Source: Cryobacterium sp. Y82
Lineage (GTDB): Bacteria > Actinomycetota > Actinomycetes > Actinomycetales > Microbacteriaceae
Direction of reading: 5' to 3'
Assembly (NCBI RefSeq): GCF_002929495.1
Contig: NZ_PJJJ01000034.1
Coordinates: forward strand, 62,001-126,000
Length of the DNA stretch: 64,000 bases
This document shows positions 1 through 8,853 of this stretch, piece by piece. Made by a program: the position numbers and the translations under genes. The notes beneath the pieces were generated by a model. That model saw nothing but the letters and a program-made list of their open reading frames with translations. It did no database searches and had not been told where the DNA came from. The stretch's first letter is position 1, and every line of letters begins with the position of its first letter.

Positions 1-165
1 TACGAAATTGGCGAGACCATCACGATCAAGGAAGGTTCGTTCGCGGGCCTGCCCGGTTCGATCAGCGAGATCAAGCCGGAGAGCGGCAAGCTCATCGTGC
101 TCGTCTCCCTGTTCGAGCGCGAGACCCCGGTCGAGCTCAGCTTCGATCAGGTCACCAAGCTCTAA
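1..165 (+). CDS. nusG: Transcription termination/antitermination protein NusG, C-terminal part
   Basis: The reading frame is open from base 1 and stops at 163-165, giving the last 54 residues of NusG. The sequence contains a KOW domain: the GxxxTIxxGxFxGxxGxI pattern (residues 5-21 of the fragment) is followed by strands ending in VELSFDQVTKL. NusG binds RNA polymerase through its N-terminal domain, and the KOW domain contacts Rho or ribosomal protein S10. The N-terminal domain lies outside the window. The following rplK and rplA are the usual neighbours of nusG in bacteria, which supports the call. Confidence 0.93.
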   Translation, partial: YEIGETITIKEGSFAGLPGSISEIKPESGKLIVLVSLFERETPVELSFDQVTKL

Positions 166-284
166 CCAAGCGGATGCCCTGATAAGGGGTATCCACGCTG
201 GTTTCCCCAATCCACCGGGGCCCATCCGGGCCACCGGGAGAGCGGCCTCCGGGCTGCTCGCACATCAATACGAAGGACAACACA

Positions 285-716
285 ATGGCACCGAAGAAGA
301 AGGTTACAGGTCTGATCAAACTTCAGATCAAGGCCGGCGCAGCCAACCCCGCCCCGCCCATCGGGCCGGCACTGGGTCAGCACGGCGTTAACATCATGGA
401 GTTCTGCAAGGCCTACAACGCGGCGACCGAAGCCCAGCGCGGTAACGTCATCCCCGTTGAGATCACCGTCTACGACGACCGCTCGTTCACGTTCATCCTG
501 AAGACCCCGCCCGCAGCGGAGCTCATCAAGAAGGCCGCCGGCGTTGCCAAGGGCAGCGGAACCCCGCACACCGTCAAGGTCGCCAACCTCACGCAGGCCC
601 AGATCCGCGAGATCGCTGAAGCGAAGATGGTTGACCTCAACGCCAACGACATCGACGCTGCCGCGAAGATCATCGCCGGAACTGCCCGCTCCATGGGCAT
701 CACGGTCAGCGCCTAA
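285..716 (+). CDS. rplK: 50S ribosomal protein L11
   Basis: A 143-residue protein of normal L11 length. It begins [15 protein letters not shown] and carries the family pattern of a proline-rich segment ([20 protein letters not shown], residues 23-42) and a C-terminal RNA-binding domain ending in [11 protein letters not shown]11 binds the GTPase-associated region of 23S rRNA and is needed for elongation-factor function and the stringent response. A GAAGGA ribosome binding site lies just before the ATG at 285. It sits 119 bp after nusG and 104 bp before rplA, the conserved order. Confidence 0.98.
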   Translation: MAPKKKVTGLIKLQIKAGAANPAPPIGPALGQHGVNIMEFCKAYNAATEAQRGNVIPVEITVYDDRSFTFILKTPPAAELIKKAAGVAKGSGTPHTVKVANLTQAQIREIAEAKMVDLNANDIDAAAKIIAGTARSMGITVSA

Positions 717-820
717 GCACACCCCCGCACTAGCGCCCCAGGCGCCTTGCACCCTTAGCAATTAGTGGAAGAGCCTGCCAGGCTCGCACCACACTCTGAA
801 GTACATACAGGAGATTTCAC

Positions 821-1510
821 ATGGCAACCAAGTCAAAGGCGTACCGCGCCTCCGCCGCGAAAATCGGCGAAGACAACGTCTTCACCCCTGCCGAGGCCGT
901 AGCCCTCGCCAAGGAGACCGGCTCCGCAAAGTTCAACTCCACGGTTGAGGTCGCCCTCCGCCTCGGAGTCGACCCCCGCAAGGCCGACCAGATGGTTCGT
1001 GGAACCGTCATCCTCCCGCACGGCACCGGCCGCACCGCCCGCGTCATCGTCTTCGCAACCGGCCCCGCAGCCGAAGCCGCTATCGCAGCCGGCGCCGACG
1101 AGGTCGGTGGCGACGAGCTCATCGAGAAGGTAGCCGCTGGCTACACCTCGTTCGACTCGGCCGTCTCGACCCCCGAGCTCATGGGTAAGGTCGGTCGTCT
1201 CGGAAAGGTGCTCGGCCCTCGTGGCCTCATGCCCAACCCGAAGACCGGAACCGTGACGCCCGACGTCGCCAAGGCCGTTTCCGATATCAAGGGCGGAAAG
1301 ATCGAATTCCGCGTCGACAAGCACTCCAACGTGCACTTCGTCGTCGGCAAGGCGTCGTTCTCCGTCGAGCAGCTGAACGAAAACATCTCCGCAGCGCTCG
1401 AAGAGGTTGTTCGTCTCAAGCCGAGCTCGTCCAAGGGCCGTTACATCACGAAGGGCGTCGTTTCGACCACCTTCGGTCCTGGCATCCAGCTCGACGTCAA
1501 CAGCATCTAA
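821..1510 (+). CDS. rplA: 50S ribosomal protein L1
   Basis: A 229-residue protein of the usual L1 length. It contains the L1 signature around [20 protein letters not shown] (residues 128-147) and the conserved C-terminal SSSKGRYI region. L1 forms the mobile stalk that helps release deacylated tRNA from the ribosome; in many bacteria it also represses its own operon through the mRNA. An AGGAG ribosome binding site precedes the ATG at 821. A terminator follows, so rplK-rplA form the end of a transcription unit, separate from rplJ-rplL about 27 kb further on. Confidence 0.98.
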   Translation: MATKSKAYRASAAKIGEDNVFTPAEAVALAKETGSAKFNSTVEVALRLGVDPRKADQMVRGTVILPHGTGRTARVIVFATGPAAEAAIAAGADEVGGDELIEKVAAGYTSFDSAVSTPELMGKVGRLGKVLGPRGLMPNPKTGTVTPDVAKAVSDIKGGKIEFRVDKHSNVHFVVGKASFSVEQLNENISAALEEVVRLKPSSSKGRYITKGVVSTTFGPGIQLDVNSI

Positions 1511-1542
1511 GGCTCAAAGCATCTAAGCAGCAGTTTCACCGA

Positions 1543-1579
1543 GCAGGGCCCGTCTTCGCGAAGGGCCCTGCTTCGGTTT
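1543..1579 (+). terminator. Rho-independent-type terminator after rplA
   Basis: A perfect 9-bp stem (GCAGGGCCC at 1543-1551 with GGGCCCTGC at 1563-1571) is followed by a T-rich run TTCGGTTT. It lies 33 bases after the rplA stop and before a convergent gene. Confidence 0.85.
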
Positions 1580-1600
1580 AACGGGGCGGCAGCGGTCGGG

Positions 1601-2965
1601 TTAGCCGATGCGGATCATCTTTTTGTTGACGAATTCGTCGGCGCCGAAACGGCCGAGTTCGCGCCCCGAGCCGGACCTCTTGACGCCACCGAAGGGCAGC
1701 TCGGCACCGTCGGCACCGACCAAATTGATGAAGACCATGCCGGCCTCAATGCCGTCGGCCACGCGCAGTGCCTGCTCTGGGTCGATGGTGAAGACGTAGG
1801 AACCCAGGCCGAACGGGGTGTTGTTGGCCAACGCGACTGCGGCGGTCTCATCGGGAACGCTGAAGATCTGTGCGACCGGGCCGAAGAACTCTTCGTGGAA
1901 GGCATCGGAGCCGGGCGCTACGTCAGTGAGCACGGTTCCGGCATAGAAGTTGCCCTCAGCGGTTCCGCCTGTGACGAGGGTGGCACCCTGAGCCACAGCG
2001 CGCGCAACCTGCTCGGTAAGAGTTTCGGTGGCCTTTGCCGACGAGAGCGGCCCGAGTCCGGTGCCGTCCTTGGTTGGGTCGCCCAGCTCGACGGCTGCGA
2101 TTGCCGCGGTGAACTTATCGACAAAAGGCTGATAAAGCTCCTCTATGACGATAAAGCGCTTGGCCGCATTGCAAGCCTGGCCATTGTTGTCGAGACGAGC
2201 GGCCACGGCGGCGCCGACGGTCTCATCCAGGTCGTCGGTGGACAGCAGGATGAACGGGTCTGAGCCGCCGAGCTCGAGCACGACCTTCTTCAGGTTGCGC
2301 CCGGCGATCTCAGCAATCGCAGCTCCCGCGCGTTCCGAACCCGTGAGCGAGACACCCTGCACGCGTTTGTCGGCGATGACCGTGGCGATCTGATCATGGG
2401 AAGCGTAGAGGTTGGTGTACGCCCCCTCGGGGAAGCCTGCGTCGAGCATGATCTGCGCGATCGCGGCGGCCGATTCGGGGCACTGCTCGGCGTGCTTGAG
2501 CAGAATGGTGTTGCCGATAATCAGGTTTGGCCCGGCGAAACGGGCAACTTGGTAGTACGGGAAGTTCCACGGCATGATGCCGAGCAGCACGCCGAGCGAG
2601 CTGCGACGGATGAGGGCCGAACCCTCGCCGGCGAGCAGGTTGATGGCTTCGTCCTTCAGCAAATCCGTCGCATTGTCGGCGTAATAGGCGTAGATGTCGA
2701 CGCTGAAGTCGACCTCGCCGAGAGCCTGCTCCATAGGCTTACCCATTTCGCGCACGATGATTTCGGCGAGCTCCTGGCGGCGCTCGAGGTGGAGTTCGGC
2801 CACGCGGCGCACGAGCGCTGCGCGCTCGTCGACGCTGGTCGAGCGCGACCAGGTGTGGGCGTCGTTTGCGGTGCTGAGTGCGGCGGTGAGCTCGGCATCC
2901 GAGATTGTGTCGTAGGTCTTGACTGTCTCCCCGGTGGCCGGGTTGATGACTGCGTAGCTGGTCAT
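1601..2965 (-). CDS. NAD(P)-dependent aldehyde dehydrogenase, succinate-semialdehyde dehydrogenase type
   Basis: A 454-residue aldehyde dehydrogenase of the ALDH superfamily. The catalytic set is visible: N134 in MPWNF, K157 for cofactor binding, general base E231 in ELGGSDPF and nucleophile C265 in NGQACNAAKR. The opening YAVINPATGETVKTY and short length match the GabD/Sad-type succinate-semialdehyde dehydrogenases (NADP+-linked in mycobacteria), which send GABA-derived succinate semialdehyde into the TCA cycle. Substrate cannot be fixed from sequence. No GABA aminotransferase is adjacent. The start ATG at 2965 follows a GATAAAG sequence; the gene converges on rplA. Confidence 0.85.
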   Translation of the reverse strand: MTSYAVINPATGETVKTYDTISDAELTAALSTANDAHTWSRSTSVDERAALVRRVAELHLERRQELAEIIVREMGKPMEQALGEVDFSVDIYAYYADNATDLLKDEAINLLAGEGSALIRRSSLGVLLGIMPWNFPYYQVARFAGPNLIIGNTILLKHAEQCPESAAAIAQIMLDAGFPEGAYTNLYASHDQIATVIADKRVQGVSLTGSERAGAAIAEIAGRNLKKVVLELGGSDPFILLSTDDLDETVGAAVAARLDNNGQACNAAKRFIVIEELYQPFVDKFTAAIAAVELGDPTKDGTGLGPLSSAKATETLTEQVARAVAQGATLVTGGTAEGNFYAGTVLTDVAPGSDAFHEEFFGPVAQIFSVPDETAAVALANNTPFGLGSYVFTIDPEQALRVADGIEAGMVFINLVGADGAELPFGGVKRSGSGRELGRFGADEFVNKKMIRIG

Positions 2966-3132
2966 AGGCTTTATCCTTCACTGGTCGGGCACCCAAACCG
3001 GCGCCGATGCAAACTCTGGTTTGTCAAAGATATAGCAACGGATGATTCAAGTAGTCGGCGTACGCCGTCGACGAGCTGGGCAAAACGCGCCTCGCGTGCG
3101 CCCGGTGGGTTATGTGCCTCCATGCGCCCAAT

Positions 3133-4017
3133 CTACAAGGCTGGGCTTCCCAGCGACTCATTCTCGGACGCCTGGAGCATCTCGCGGGTGTACGGATGCT
3201 TGGGGGAGCCACACAGGTCGGTGACCGACGCGTATTCGACGATCGCACCGGTACGCACCACAGCAACACGATGGCAGATCCGCGCCGCAACGTGCACGGA
3301 GCGCGTCACGATGATCATCGTCAACTTATGCTTGCGCTGTAACTTGCCCAAGAGCTCAAGAATGTCGGAGCTGTCGGCCGCATCCAGGGTGTCGGTCGGG
3401 TCGTCGGCCACCAGCAGATTCGGGCTGCCGGCGAGGGCACGCGCAATGTGCACGCGCTGTGCCACGATCGCCGACACGTCGCGCGGATAGGCGGTAAAGG
3501 TGTGTTGCGGATTCTCGACGCCGGCCTGGCCCAGCAGATCCAGCGACCGTTCGTAGGCGGCCGGTTTCGACAGACCGCCGCTGGAACGCAGCGGTGCGGC
3601 CAACTGGCTTCCCACCGTCATATTCGGGTCGAGGGTGTCCAGTGGGCTGCGCGGCAGGTACGCGATCTTGGCGTCGTGCAGCCGAGAGAAAGATCGTGGC
3701 GGCAGTCCGACCAATTCGACGCCGTTGAACAGAATCGACCCGGATCGGATGGTCGCTGGGGCAGGAAGAACGCCGGCGATGCACTGCGCGACTTCGAGGG
3801 CTCCAGAAGACTTATCGCCAACCAAACCGATGACCTCGCCGCAGGTGATGGAGAGCGAGATGCCGTGCACCAAGCGAGGTGCGTTCACGTACGCCGCCGA
3901 CGCAACCTGTAGTCCGCGCACATCGAGCAGTGCCGCGGAGCGAAACCAGTGTGATGGCATGGGCGCGGTCGTTTCGGCCGGCGGGGGAGGGCCAACCTGA
4001 TCGAGCGGCACGTTCAT
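3133..4017 (-). CDS. Degenerate oligopeptide-type ABC ATPase-like protein
   Basis: The protein aligns by eye with DppD/OppD ATPases from residue 25 on, including the C-terminal HPYTREML segment, but every catalytic motif is altered. Walker A is GDKSSGALE where the family has GxSGSGKS, so the phosphate-binding lysine is alanine (residue 73). The Q-loop FQDP is PRSP. The LSGGM signature is VSAIV. The Walker B glutamate is aspartate (ADDPTDTLD). The switch histidine in THD is arginine (TRS). The frame is nevertheless intact, so it is probably a maintained non-hydrolysing protein rather than a decayed gene. An in-frame start at 4155 is possible; ATG 4017 is chosen because homology begins shortly after. 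No permease or binding protein is adjacent. Confidence 0.7.
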   Translation of the reverse strand: MNVPLDQVGPPPPAETTAPMPSHWFRSAALLDVRGLQVASAAYVNAPRLVHGISLSITCGEVIGLVGDKSSGALEVAQCIAGVLPAPATIRSGSILFNGVELVGLPPRSFSRLHDAKIAYLPRSPLDTLDPNMTVGSQLAAPLRSSGGLSKPAAYERSLDLLGQAGVENPQHTFTAYPRDVSAIVAQRVHIARALAGSPNLLVADDPTDTLDAADSSDILELLGKLQRKHKLTMIIVTRSVHVAARICHRVAVVRTGAIVEYASVTDLCGSPKHPYTREMLQASENESLGSPAL

Positions 4018-4261
4018 CAATAATTTCACCGAGGGGATGCCCGCGTGTACGACACGATTGAGCTGGCGTAATACACCGCGAGCGTCACACATTGTCGGCT
4101 CGCATTTCAGTAGGTCGAGACGAGCGGCGACGCGTGGGACGAGCCCAACCGACAATCTCTGGTGCGTGATACCGCAAAAAGGCCACTCGTTTGCAGCACT
4201 TATTTCACATCATGACAATGGTATCGAAAAGTTCTACCGACAACGTACCGGTTTGTTTAGC
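4018..4261. other. Intergenic stretch, no gene seen
   Basis: About 240 bases between the degenerate ABC gene and the ramB terminator. The frame of the downstream minus-strand gene stays open to 4155 but shows no family similarity in this part. The segment around 4190-4260 is relatively AT-rich and probably contains the promoter of the ABC-like gene. Confidence 0.4.
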
Positions 4262-4282
4262 TAAAAGCGGATGGGCATCCGC
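4262..4282 (-). terminator. Terminator of ramB
   Basis: GCGGATG at 4267-4273 pairs with CATCCGC at 4276-4282, and on the minus strand the hairpin is followed by TTTT. It lies 17 bases beyond the ramB stop. Confidence 0.6.
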
Positions 4283-4298
4283 GCGCCCCGCGGACAGG

Positions 4299-5780
4299 CT
4301 AGTGCGGTGAGTGGGCCTCGAGAAATTCGTACACCTCGGTCTGGTCCACGCCGGGAAAGGTGCCGGTGGGCAGCGCGGCGAGCAGGCTCGTCGGGGTGCG
4401 CGCGGCCGGCCAGGACTGGCCCGCCCAGCGACCAGCCAGATTGTCGGGCGCGCGACGGCAGCAGGATTCGTCGGGGCAGAGTGAGACGGCCCGGTTCGCG
4501 GTCTCCCGACCTCGAAACCACTTCACGTGAGCGAACGGCACGCCAACGCTGACCGAGTACTCACCCTCTTTAGCTTTCTCGATGCGGGAAGTACACCAGA
4601 AGCTTCCGGCCGGCATGTCCGTGTACTGGTACCAGGCGCTGAAGCGGTCTTCGACATCGAAGACGGTACGAGCAGTCCAACTGCGGCAGACCGTGGTGCC
4701 CTCGACAGCGCCGAGCGCGTCGCTCGGAAACCGCACGTTGTCGTTCTCATAGGCTTTGATGATCGTGCCGGACTCGTGCACCTTCATGAAGTGCACCGGA
4801 ATATCCAGCCGCGCCGTGGCGAGATTGGTGAAGCGGTGAGCGGCCGTCTCGTAGGAGACCGCGAAAGCGTCCCGCAAGTCCTCCATGGAAATACGCCGCA
4901 GGGTCTTGGCCTCGGTCAGCATGCGCACCGCGTCTCGCTCCGGCAGCAGGATCGCGGCGGTGAGGTAGTTGGTTTCCACCCGTTGGCGCAGAAATTCGGC
5001 GTAATTTTTTGGCTCTTCGTGCGCGCAGAGGTGGCTCGCGAAGGCCTGCACGATTGGCGAGCGGGAATCTCGCGATGCCGAATGCTGGGTGGGAAGGTAG
5101 ATGCGTCCGTTGCGCTTGTCGGTTACCGACCGGGTGGAGTGTGGCAAGTCGTTCACATAGTGCAGCGAAAAACCCAGGTGGGTAGCCATGTCGGCGACGA
5201 GCTGCTGGGACACCGGACCGCCGGAGTGCCCGACTGCGGTGAGCAGCTCGAGGGCCTGCGCCTCCAGCTCGGGAAAGTAGTTGTCTTGCTGACGCATGAT
5301 CTGGCGCAGCGCGGAGTTGGCTCGGCGTGCCTCCTCCGGAGTTGCGGCGCGTTCGCGGTTGAGCCGGTCGATTTCATTGTGCAGGCTCAAGATCGTTTGC
5401 AGTGTTTCGTCGCTCTGGCCCTTGCTCACTCGGATGCGCGGGAGGCCGAGGGCCTGGAACACCGGTCCGCGCTGGGCGCGTTCGACCGAGATTTCCAGGG
5501 CAGCACGTTCGGAGGGAGCATCCGTTCGCATCAGGTCTTCAACGGTGGTGCCGAGCGCAAGGGCGATCGTGCGCAGCATGGAGAGGCGCGGTTCGCGTTT
5601 GCCGTTCTCCATCATCGATACCTGCGAAGGAGCGCGGTCGATCGCGGCAGCGAGGGCGTCGAGCGTCATACGCCGCGCGGTACGCAGTTCCCGGATGCGA
5701 CGCCCCAGCGTAAGCGCGTCAAGTTCCGGTTCTTCACTGCTGAGAGAGGAGAGCGCGGCGAGGGCTTCTGCGGGGACCAT
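4299..5780 (-). CDS. ramB: RamB-type transcriptional regulator (XRE plus short-chain fatty acyl regulator domain)
   Basis: A 493-residue regulator. An N-terminal Xre helix-turn-helix (roughly residues 20-80, GRRIRELRTARRMTLDALA then PSQVSMMENGKREP) is followed by an ImmA/IrrE-like central region with a Zn-peptidase-like AHE (near SHLCAHEEPKNYAEFLRQR) and a C-terminal domain with several cysteines (CPDESCCRR). This matches RamB, the regulator of acetate and glyoxylate-cycle genes in Corynebacterium and Mycobacterium. It is transcribed divergently from malate synthase, its classic target. ATG 5780 gives the family N-terminus; an upstream in-frame start would add 39 unconserved residues that overlap the promoter. 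Confidence 0.88.
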   Translation of the reverse strand: MVPAEALAALSSLSSEEPELDALTLGRRIRELRTARRMTLDALAAAIDRAPSQVSMMENGKREPRLSMLRTIALALGTTVEDLMRTDAPSERAALEISVERAQRGPVFQALGLPRIRVSKGQSDETLQTILSLHNEIDRLNRERAATPEEARRANSALRQIMRQQDNYFPELEAQALELLTAVGHSGGPVSQQLVADMATHLGFSLHYVNDLPHSTRSVTDKRNGRIYLPTQHSASRDSRSPIVQAFASHLCAHEEPKNYAEFLRQRVETNYLTAAILLPERDAVRMLTEAKTLRRISMEDLRDAFAVSYETAAHRFTNLATARLDIPVHFMKVHESGTIIKAYENDNVRFPSDALGAVEGTTVCRSWTARTVFDVEDRFSAWYQYTDMPAGSFWCTSRIEKAKEGEYSVSVGVPFAHVKWFRGRETANRAVSLCPDESCCRRAPDNLAGRWAGQSWPAARTPTSLLAALPTGTFPGVDQTEVYEFLEAHSPH

Positions 5781-5927
5781 AGCCTCAGTGTCGCAGATCG
5801 TAAAAGTTTCCACAATCAGAAGAACAGGGTTTCTTCTGCGCAGTAATTGTGGTTCGGCAGGGTCCGCGCCGGGCAGAGTGGAGGCACAGGCAAGCACCTA
5901 CTTTCAACTTTCGCAAGGAGCCAGACC
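5781..5927. promoter_or_regulatory. Divergent ramB/aceB control region
   Basis: A 147-bp region between the two divergent starts. It must hold both promoters. A TGGAAACTTTTAC stretch (read on the minus strand near 5803-5815) loosely resembles the A/T-rich RamB sites known from Corynebacterium; I do not claim it as a defined operator. A strong AAGGAG ribosome binding site for aceB is at 5915-5920. Confidence 0.5.
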
Positions 5928-7601
5928 ATGAACACTCCGAACCCCACCCTCGATCAGGCGGTCAGCTCCGAAACCGTGAAGACGAGCACCGGCAGCTTCT
6001 CCACGATTCGGCCGCACCTCGAGGTCACCGGCCCGCTCGGCGACCGCTACGACGAGATCCTTACCCCGGACGCCCTCGAATTTCTCGCCGAGCTGCACGA
6101 GCGTTTCGCCGGCACCCGACACGACCTGCTCGCCGCCCGGCTGCAAACCCGAGTGGATACCGCAAACGGTCGCGACCCCCGGTTTCTCAGCGAAACCGAG
6201 AGCATCCGTCTGGACCCGACCTGGAGCGTTGCGGGAGCCGGACCTGGCCTGGAGGATCGCCGGGTGGAGATCACCGGCCCGACCGACCGCAAGATGGCTA
6301 TCAACGCGCTCAATTCGAGCGCCAAAGTTTGGCTCGCCGACCAGGAAGACGCCACCAGTCCCACCTGGACCAACGTGATCGAGGGCCAGCTGACACTGTT
6401 CGATCAGGTGCGCGGTCAGCTCAGCTTCACGAGCCCCGAGGGTAAGACTTACGAGATCACGAATGAGTCGACGCCAACCATCGTCATGCGTCCGCGAGGC
6501 TGGCACCTCGTTGAAAAGCACATCACCTTCATTGATCGCGCCAACCGTCGCATGAAGTCCTCCGGTAGCCTCATCGACTTCGGCCTGTATTTCTTTCACA
6601 ACGCCAAGAGGCTCATTGAAAACGGCACCGGCCCGTACTTCTATCTGGCCAAGCTGGAGAGCCACAAGGAAGCACGCTTGTGGAATGACATCTTCACCTA
6701 CGCCGAGGAGCGTCTTGGCATCGAGCACGGCACCATTCGCGCCACGGTGCTGATCGAAACGATTCAGGCCGGCTTCGAGATGGAAGAAATTCTCTACGAA
6801 CTGCGCGACCACTGCGCCGGTCTCAACGCCGGACGCTGGGACTACATCTTTAGCATTATCAAGACATTTCGTTCCCGCGGCAGTCGCTTTGTTTTTCCCG
6901 ACCGCAAGCAGATCACCATGACGGTGCCGTTCATGCGGGCCTACACCGAACTGCTCGTTGCCACCTGCCACCGTCGCGGCGCCTTCGCCATCGGCGGGAT
7001 GAGCGCCTTCATCCCGAACCGCCGCGACCCGGCGGTCACTGAGCAGGCTCTCGCCCAGGTTGCCGCGGACAAGAAGCGAGAAGCCACCGACGGTTTCGAC
7101 GGTTCCTGGGTTGCCCACCCCGACCTGATTTCGACTGCGCAAGCCGAGTTCGATACGGTGCTCGGCGACCGCCCGAACCAGCTCGAGCGCACACGCCCCG
7201 AGGTGAGTGTGACGCCTGCCCAGCTACTCGATATTGCGTCGGTCGGCGGTCAGATCACCGAGGCCGGCGTGCGGGGCAACGTACTCATCTCCCTGCGGTA
7301 TATCGAGTCCTGGCTGCGTGGGGTCGGCGCCGCGGCGATCGATAACCTGATGGAAGACGCTGCAACCGCGGAAATTTCCCGTTCGCAGCTCTGGCAGTGG
7401 ATCCACGAGAACTCGGTCACCGCCGAGGGGCGTCGGATCGACTCCGACTGGGTCGAAGAGGTGCTCGATGAGGTTGTGAACGGCCTCGAGCGCACGCCCA
7501 CCGACCGCTTTGACGATGCCCTCACGGTGCTGCGCACCTCGGCTCTCGAGCCGGAGTTTCCGACCTTCTTGACGGTCGGAGCGTACGCTCGGTTCTTCTA
7601 G
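5928..7601 (+). CDS. aceB: Malate synthase A
   Basis: A 557-residue malate synthase, the glyoxylate-cycle enzyme that condenses glyoxylate with acetyl-CoA to malate. Family landmarks are KMAINALNSSAKVWLADQEDATSP (near residue 125), a conserved RPRGWHL, an ATVLIETIQAGFEMEEIL block, and TMTVPFMRAYTELLV. Length is normal for the A isoform. ATG 5928 is chosen over an upstream start because AAGGAG sits 7 bases before it and the protein then begins as the family does. Isocitrate lyase is not in the window, so the two glyoxylate-shunt genes are separated here. Divergent ramB implies acetate- or fatty-acid-responsive control. Confidence 0.95.
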   Translation: MNTPNPTLDQAVSSETVKTSTGSFSTIRPHLEVTGPLGDRYDEILTPDALEFLAELHERFAGTRHDLLAARLQTRVDTANGRDPRFLSETESIRLDPTWSVAGAGPGLEDRRVEITGPTDRKMAINALNSSAKVWLADQEDATSPTWTNVIEGQLTLFDQVRGQLSFTSPEGKTYEITNESTPTIVMRPRGWHLVEKHITFIDRANRRMKSSGSLIDFGLYFFHNAKRLIENGTGPYFYLAKLESHKEARLWNDIFTYAEERLGIEHGTIRATVLIETIQAGFEMEEILYELRDHCAGLNAGRWDYIFSIIKTFRSRGSRFVFPDRKQITMTVPFMRAYTELLVATCHRRGAFAIGGMSAFIPNRRDPAVTEQALAQVAADKKREATDGFDGSWVAHPDLISTAQAEFDTVLGDRPNQLERTRPEVSVTPAQLLDIASVGGQITEAGVRGNVLISLRYIESWLRGVGAAAIDNLMEDAATAEISRSQLWQWIHENSVTAEGRRIDSDWVEEVLDEVVNGLERTPTDRFDDALTVLRTSALEPEFPTFLTVGAYARFF

Positions 7602-8033
7602 CACGAACCGCGTTCGCGAAAGCGGGCAAATGGTTGCTTCACCCCGGCAATATCACAGGGGTGACAGGAACTGTTTGTCCGCTTTTTCGTTGTCAAAATA
7701 TATCCTCGTTCCACCCCCTAGTTTGGGGGCATGCAGTAACCAACGGGGGGCATACATGAGCTTGAGTCATCTCTAATATTTTGAATATAGATAATGAATG
7801 AATTTCATTATCTTGCTTCTCAATGACCACTAGACACGATGGCGACCAAAAGTTGGCTGCACGCACCGTCTTCGTCTGCGTGTAATTCGAGTAATCCAAC
7901 GGCGCACACATCACCGGTTTGATATCCGTGAGATTGTGCGCTCGCCCTGGCAACCCCATCTCGCTACCTCGAGTGCTACCTCCCGCGAACGGTGTTCACG
8001 GTCCCTCGAGCGCGCCCAGTTCGAGGGATTCAC
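7602..8033. other. Gene-free region before the glycan cluster; weak terminator and GC-box inverted repeat
   Basis: No credible coding sequence in 432 bases. A hairpin TCACCCC (7639-7645) with GGGGTGA (7658-7664) may end aceB transcription. Bases 7680-7900 are markedly AT-richer than the surroundings, consistent with a promoter region. An inverted repeat CCCCC-TAGTTT-GGGGG lies at 7714-7729, and GGGGGCAT is repeated at 7725 and about 30 bases later. These are candidate operators for the following operon. Confidence 0.45.
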
Positions 8034-8849
8034 ATGTGGCTCAATGAAACCGTGTCCGTAGTGCTCATGACCTATGCAGAAAAGGACAGCATCCGCGATG
8101 TAATTCAGGAATTCTTCGACACCGGTGTTGTCGACGAAGTGATCGTGGTGAACAACAACGCCGAAGAGGGCACGTCGGAGCAGGTCGCGATGACCGAGGC
8201 GCGGGAAGTGTTGGAACCGCGGCAGGGCTACGGATATGCGACTAGACGAGGGCTTCAGGAAGCAGTGGGCGACTTGGTCGTCATTGCAGAGCCCGATGGA
8301 ACATTTTCCGGTCGGGATATTTTTAAGCTCCTCTCGTATAGCCGCGACTGCGATGCGGTCTTCGGTACGCGGACCTATCAAACACTGATCTGGGAGGGCG
8401 CCAACATGGGGCACTTTCTGCGCATTGGAAACTGGGCCGTTGCCAGCTATGTCAGATTGATCTTTGGTAGTGAATACCTCAGTGACGTTGGTTGCAGCTA
8501 CCGGCTGCTGCGACACCACGTCATTGACCAGATCCTCGACAAGCTTGAGATCGGCGGCAGCCAACTCGGCCCTGAGCTCATGCTGCGAACCCTCCTGACG
8601 GGCGCACGCGTCGTCGAGGTCCCAGTGAACTATCTGCCACGCGTTGGCGTCTCATCTGTTACCGGAGATTCTCGAAAGGCCGTGATTCTGGGTCTGCAGA
8701 TGATCGGCCTGATTACCATGATCCGCATGCGCACGCTCGGCAAAACCTGCCGTCCGGCGCGAATGTCGCACCGGGAGCTGCCCGCCCGGAGCCTCATCTC
8801 CCCGTACCCGATCCGAGAGATTGCCGATGTTTCCGAGATCGTGAATTGA
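8034..8849 (+). CDS. Glycosyltransferase family 2
   Basis: A 271-residue GT-A fold glycosyltransferase of the dolichol-phosphate-sugar synthase type. It shows SVVLMTYAEKDS at the start of the nucleotide-binding fold, EVIVVNNNAEEGT, and EPDGTFSGRDIFKLL, where the D in PDG takes the DxD position, followed by a GCSYRLLR segment. No membrane helix is obvious. Such enzymes move a sugar from a nucleotide donor to a lipid carrier or membrane acceptor. ATG 8034 is preferred to GTG 7992 because GAGGG lies 6 bases upstream. It begins a tightly packed operon that runs to 14568. Confidence 0.82.
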   Translation: MWLNETVSVVLMTYAEKDSIRDVIQEFFDTGVVDEVIVVNNNAEEGTSEQVAMTEAREVLEPRQGYGYATRRGLQEAVGDLVVIAEPDGTFSGRDIFKLLSYSRDCDAVFGTRTYQTLIWEGANMGHFLRIGNWAVASYVRLIFGSEYLSDVGCSYRLLRHHVIDQILDKLEIGGSQLGPELMLRTLLTGARVVEVPVNYLPRVGVSSVTGDSRKAVILGLQMIGLITMIRMRTLGKTCRPARMSHRELPARSLISPYPIREIADVSEIVN

Positions 8850-8853
8850 TCAC

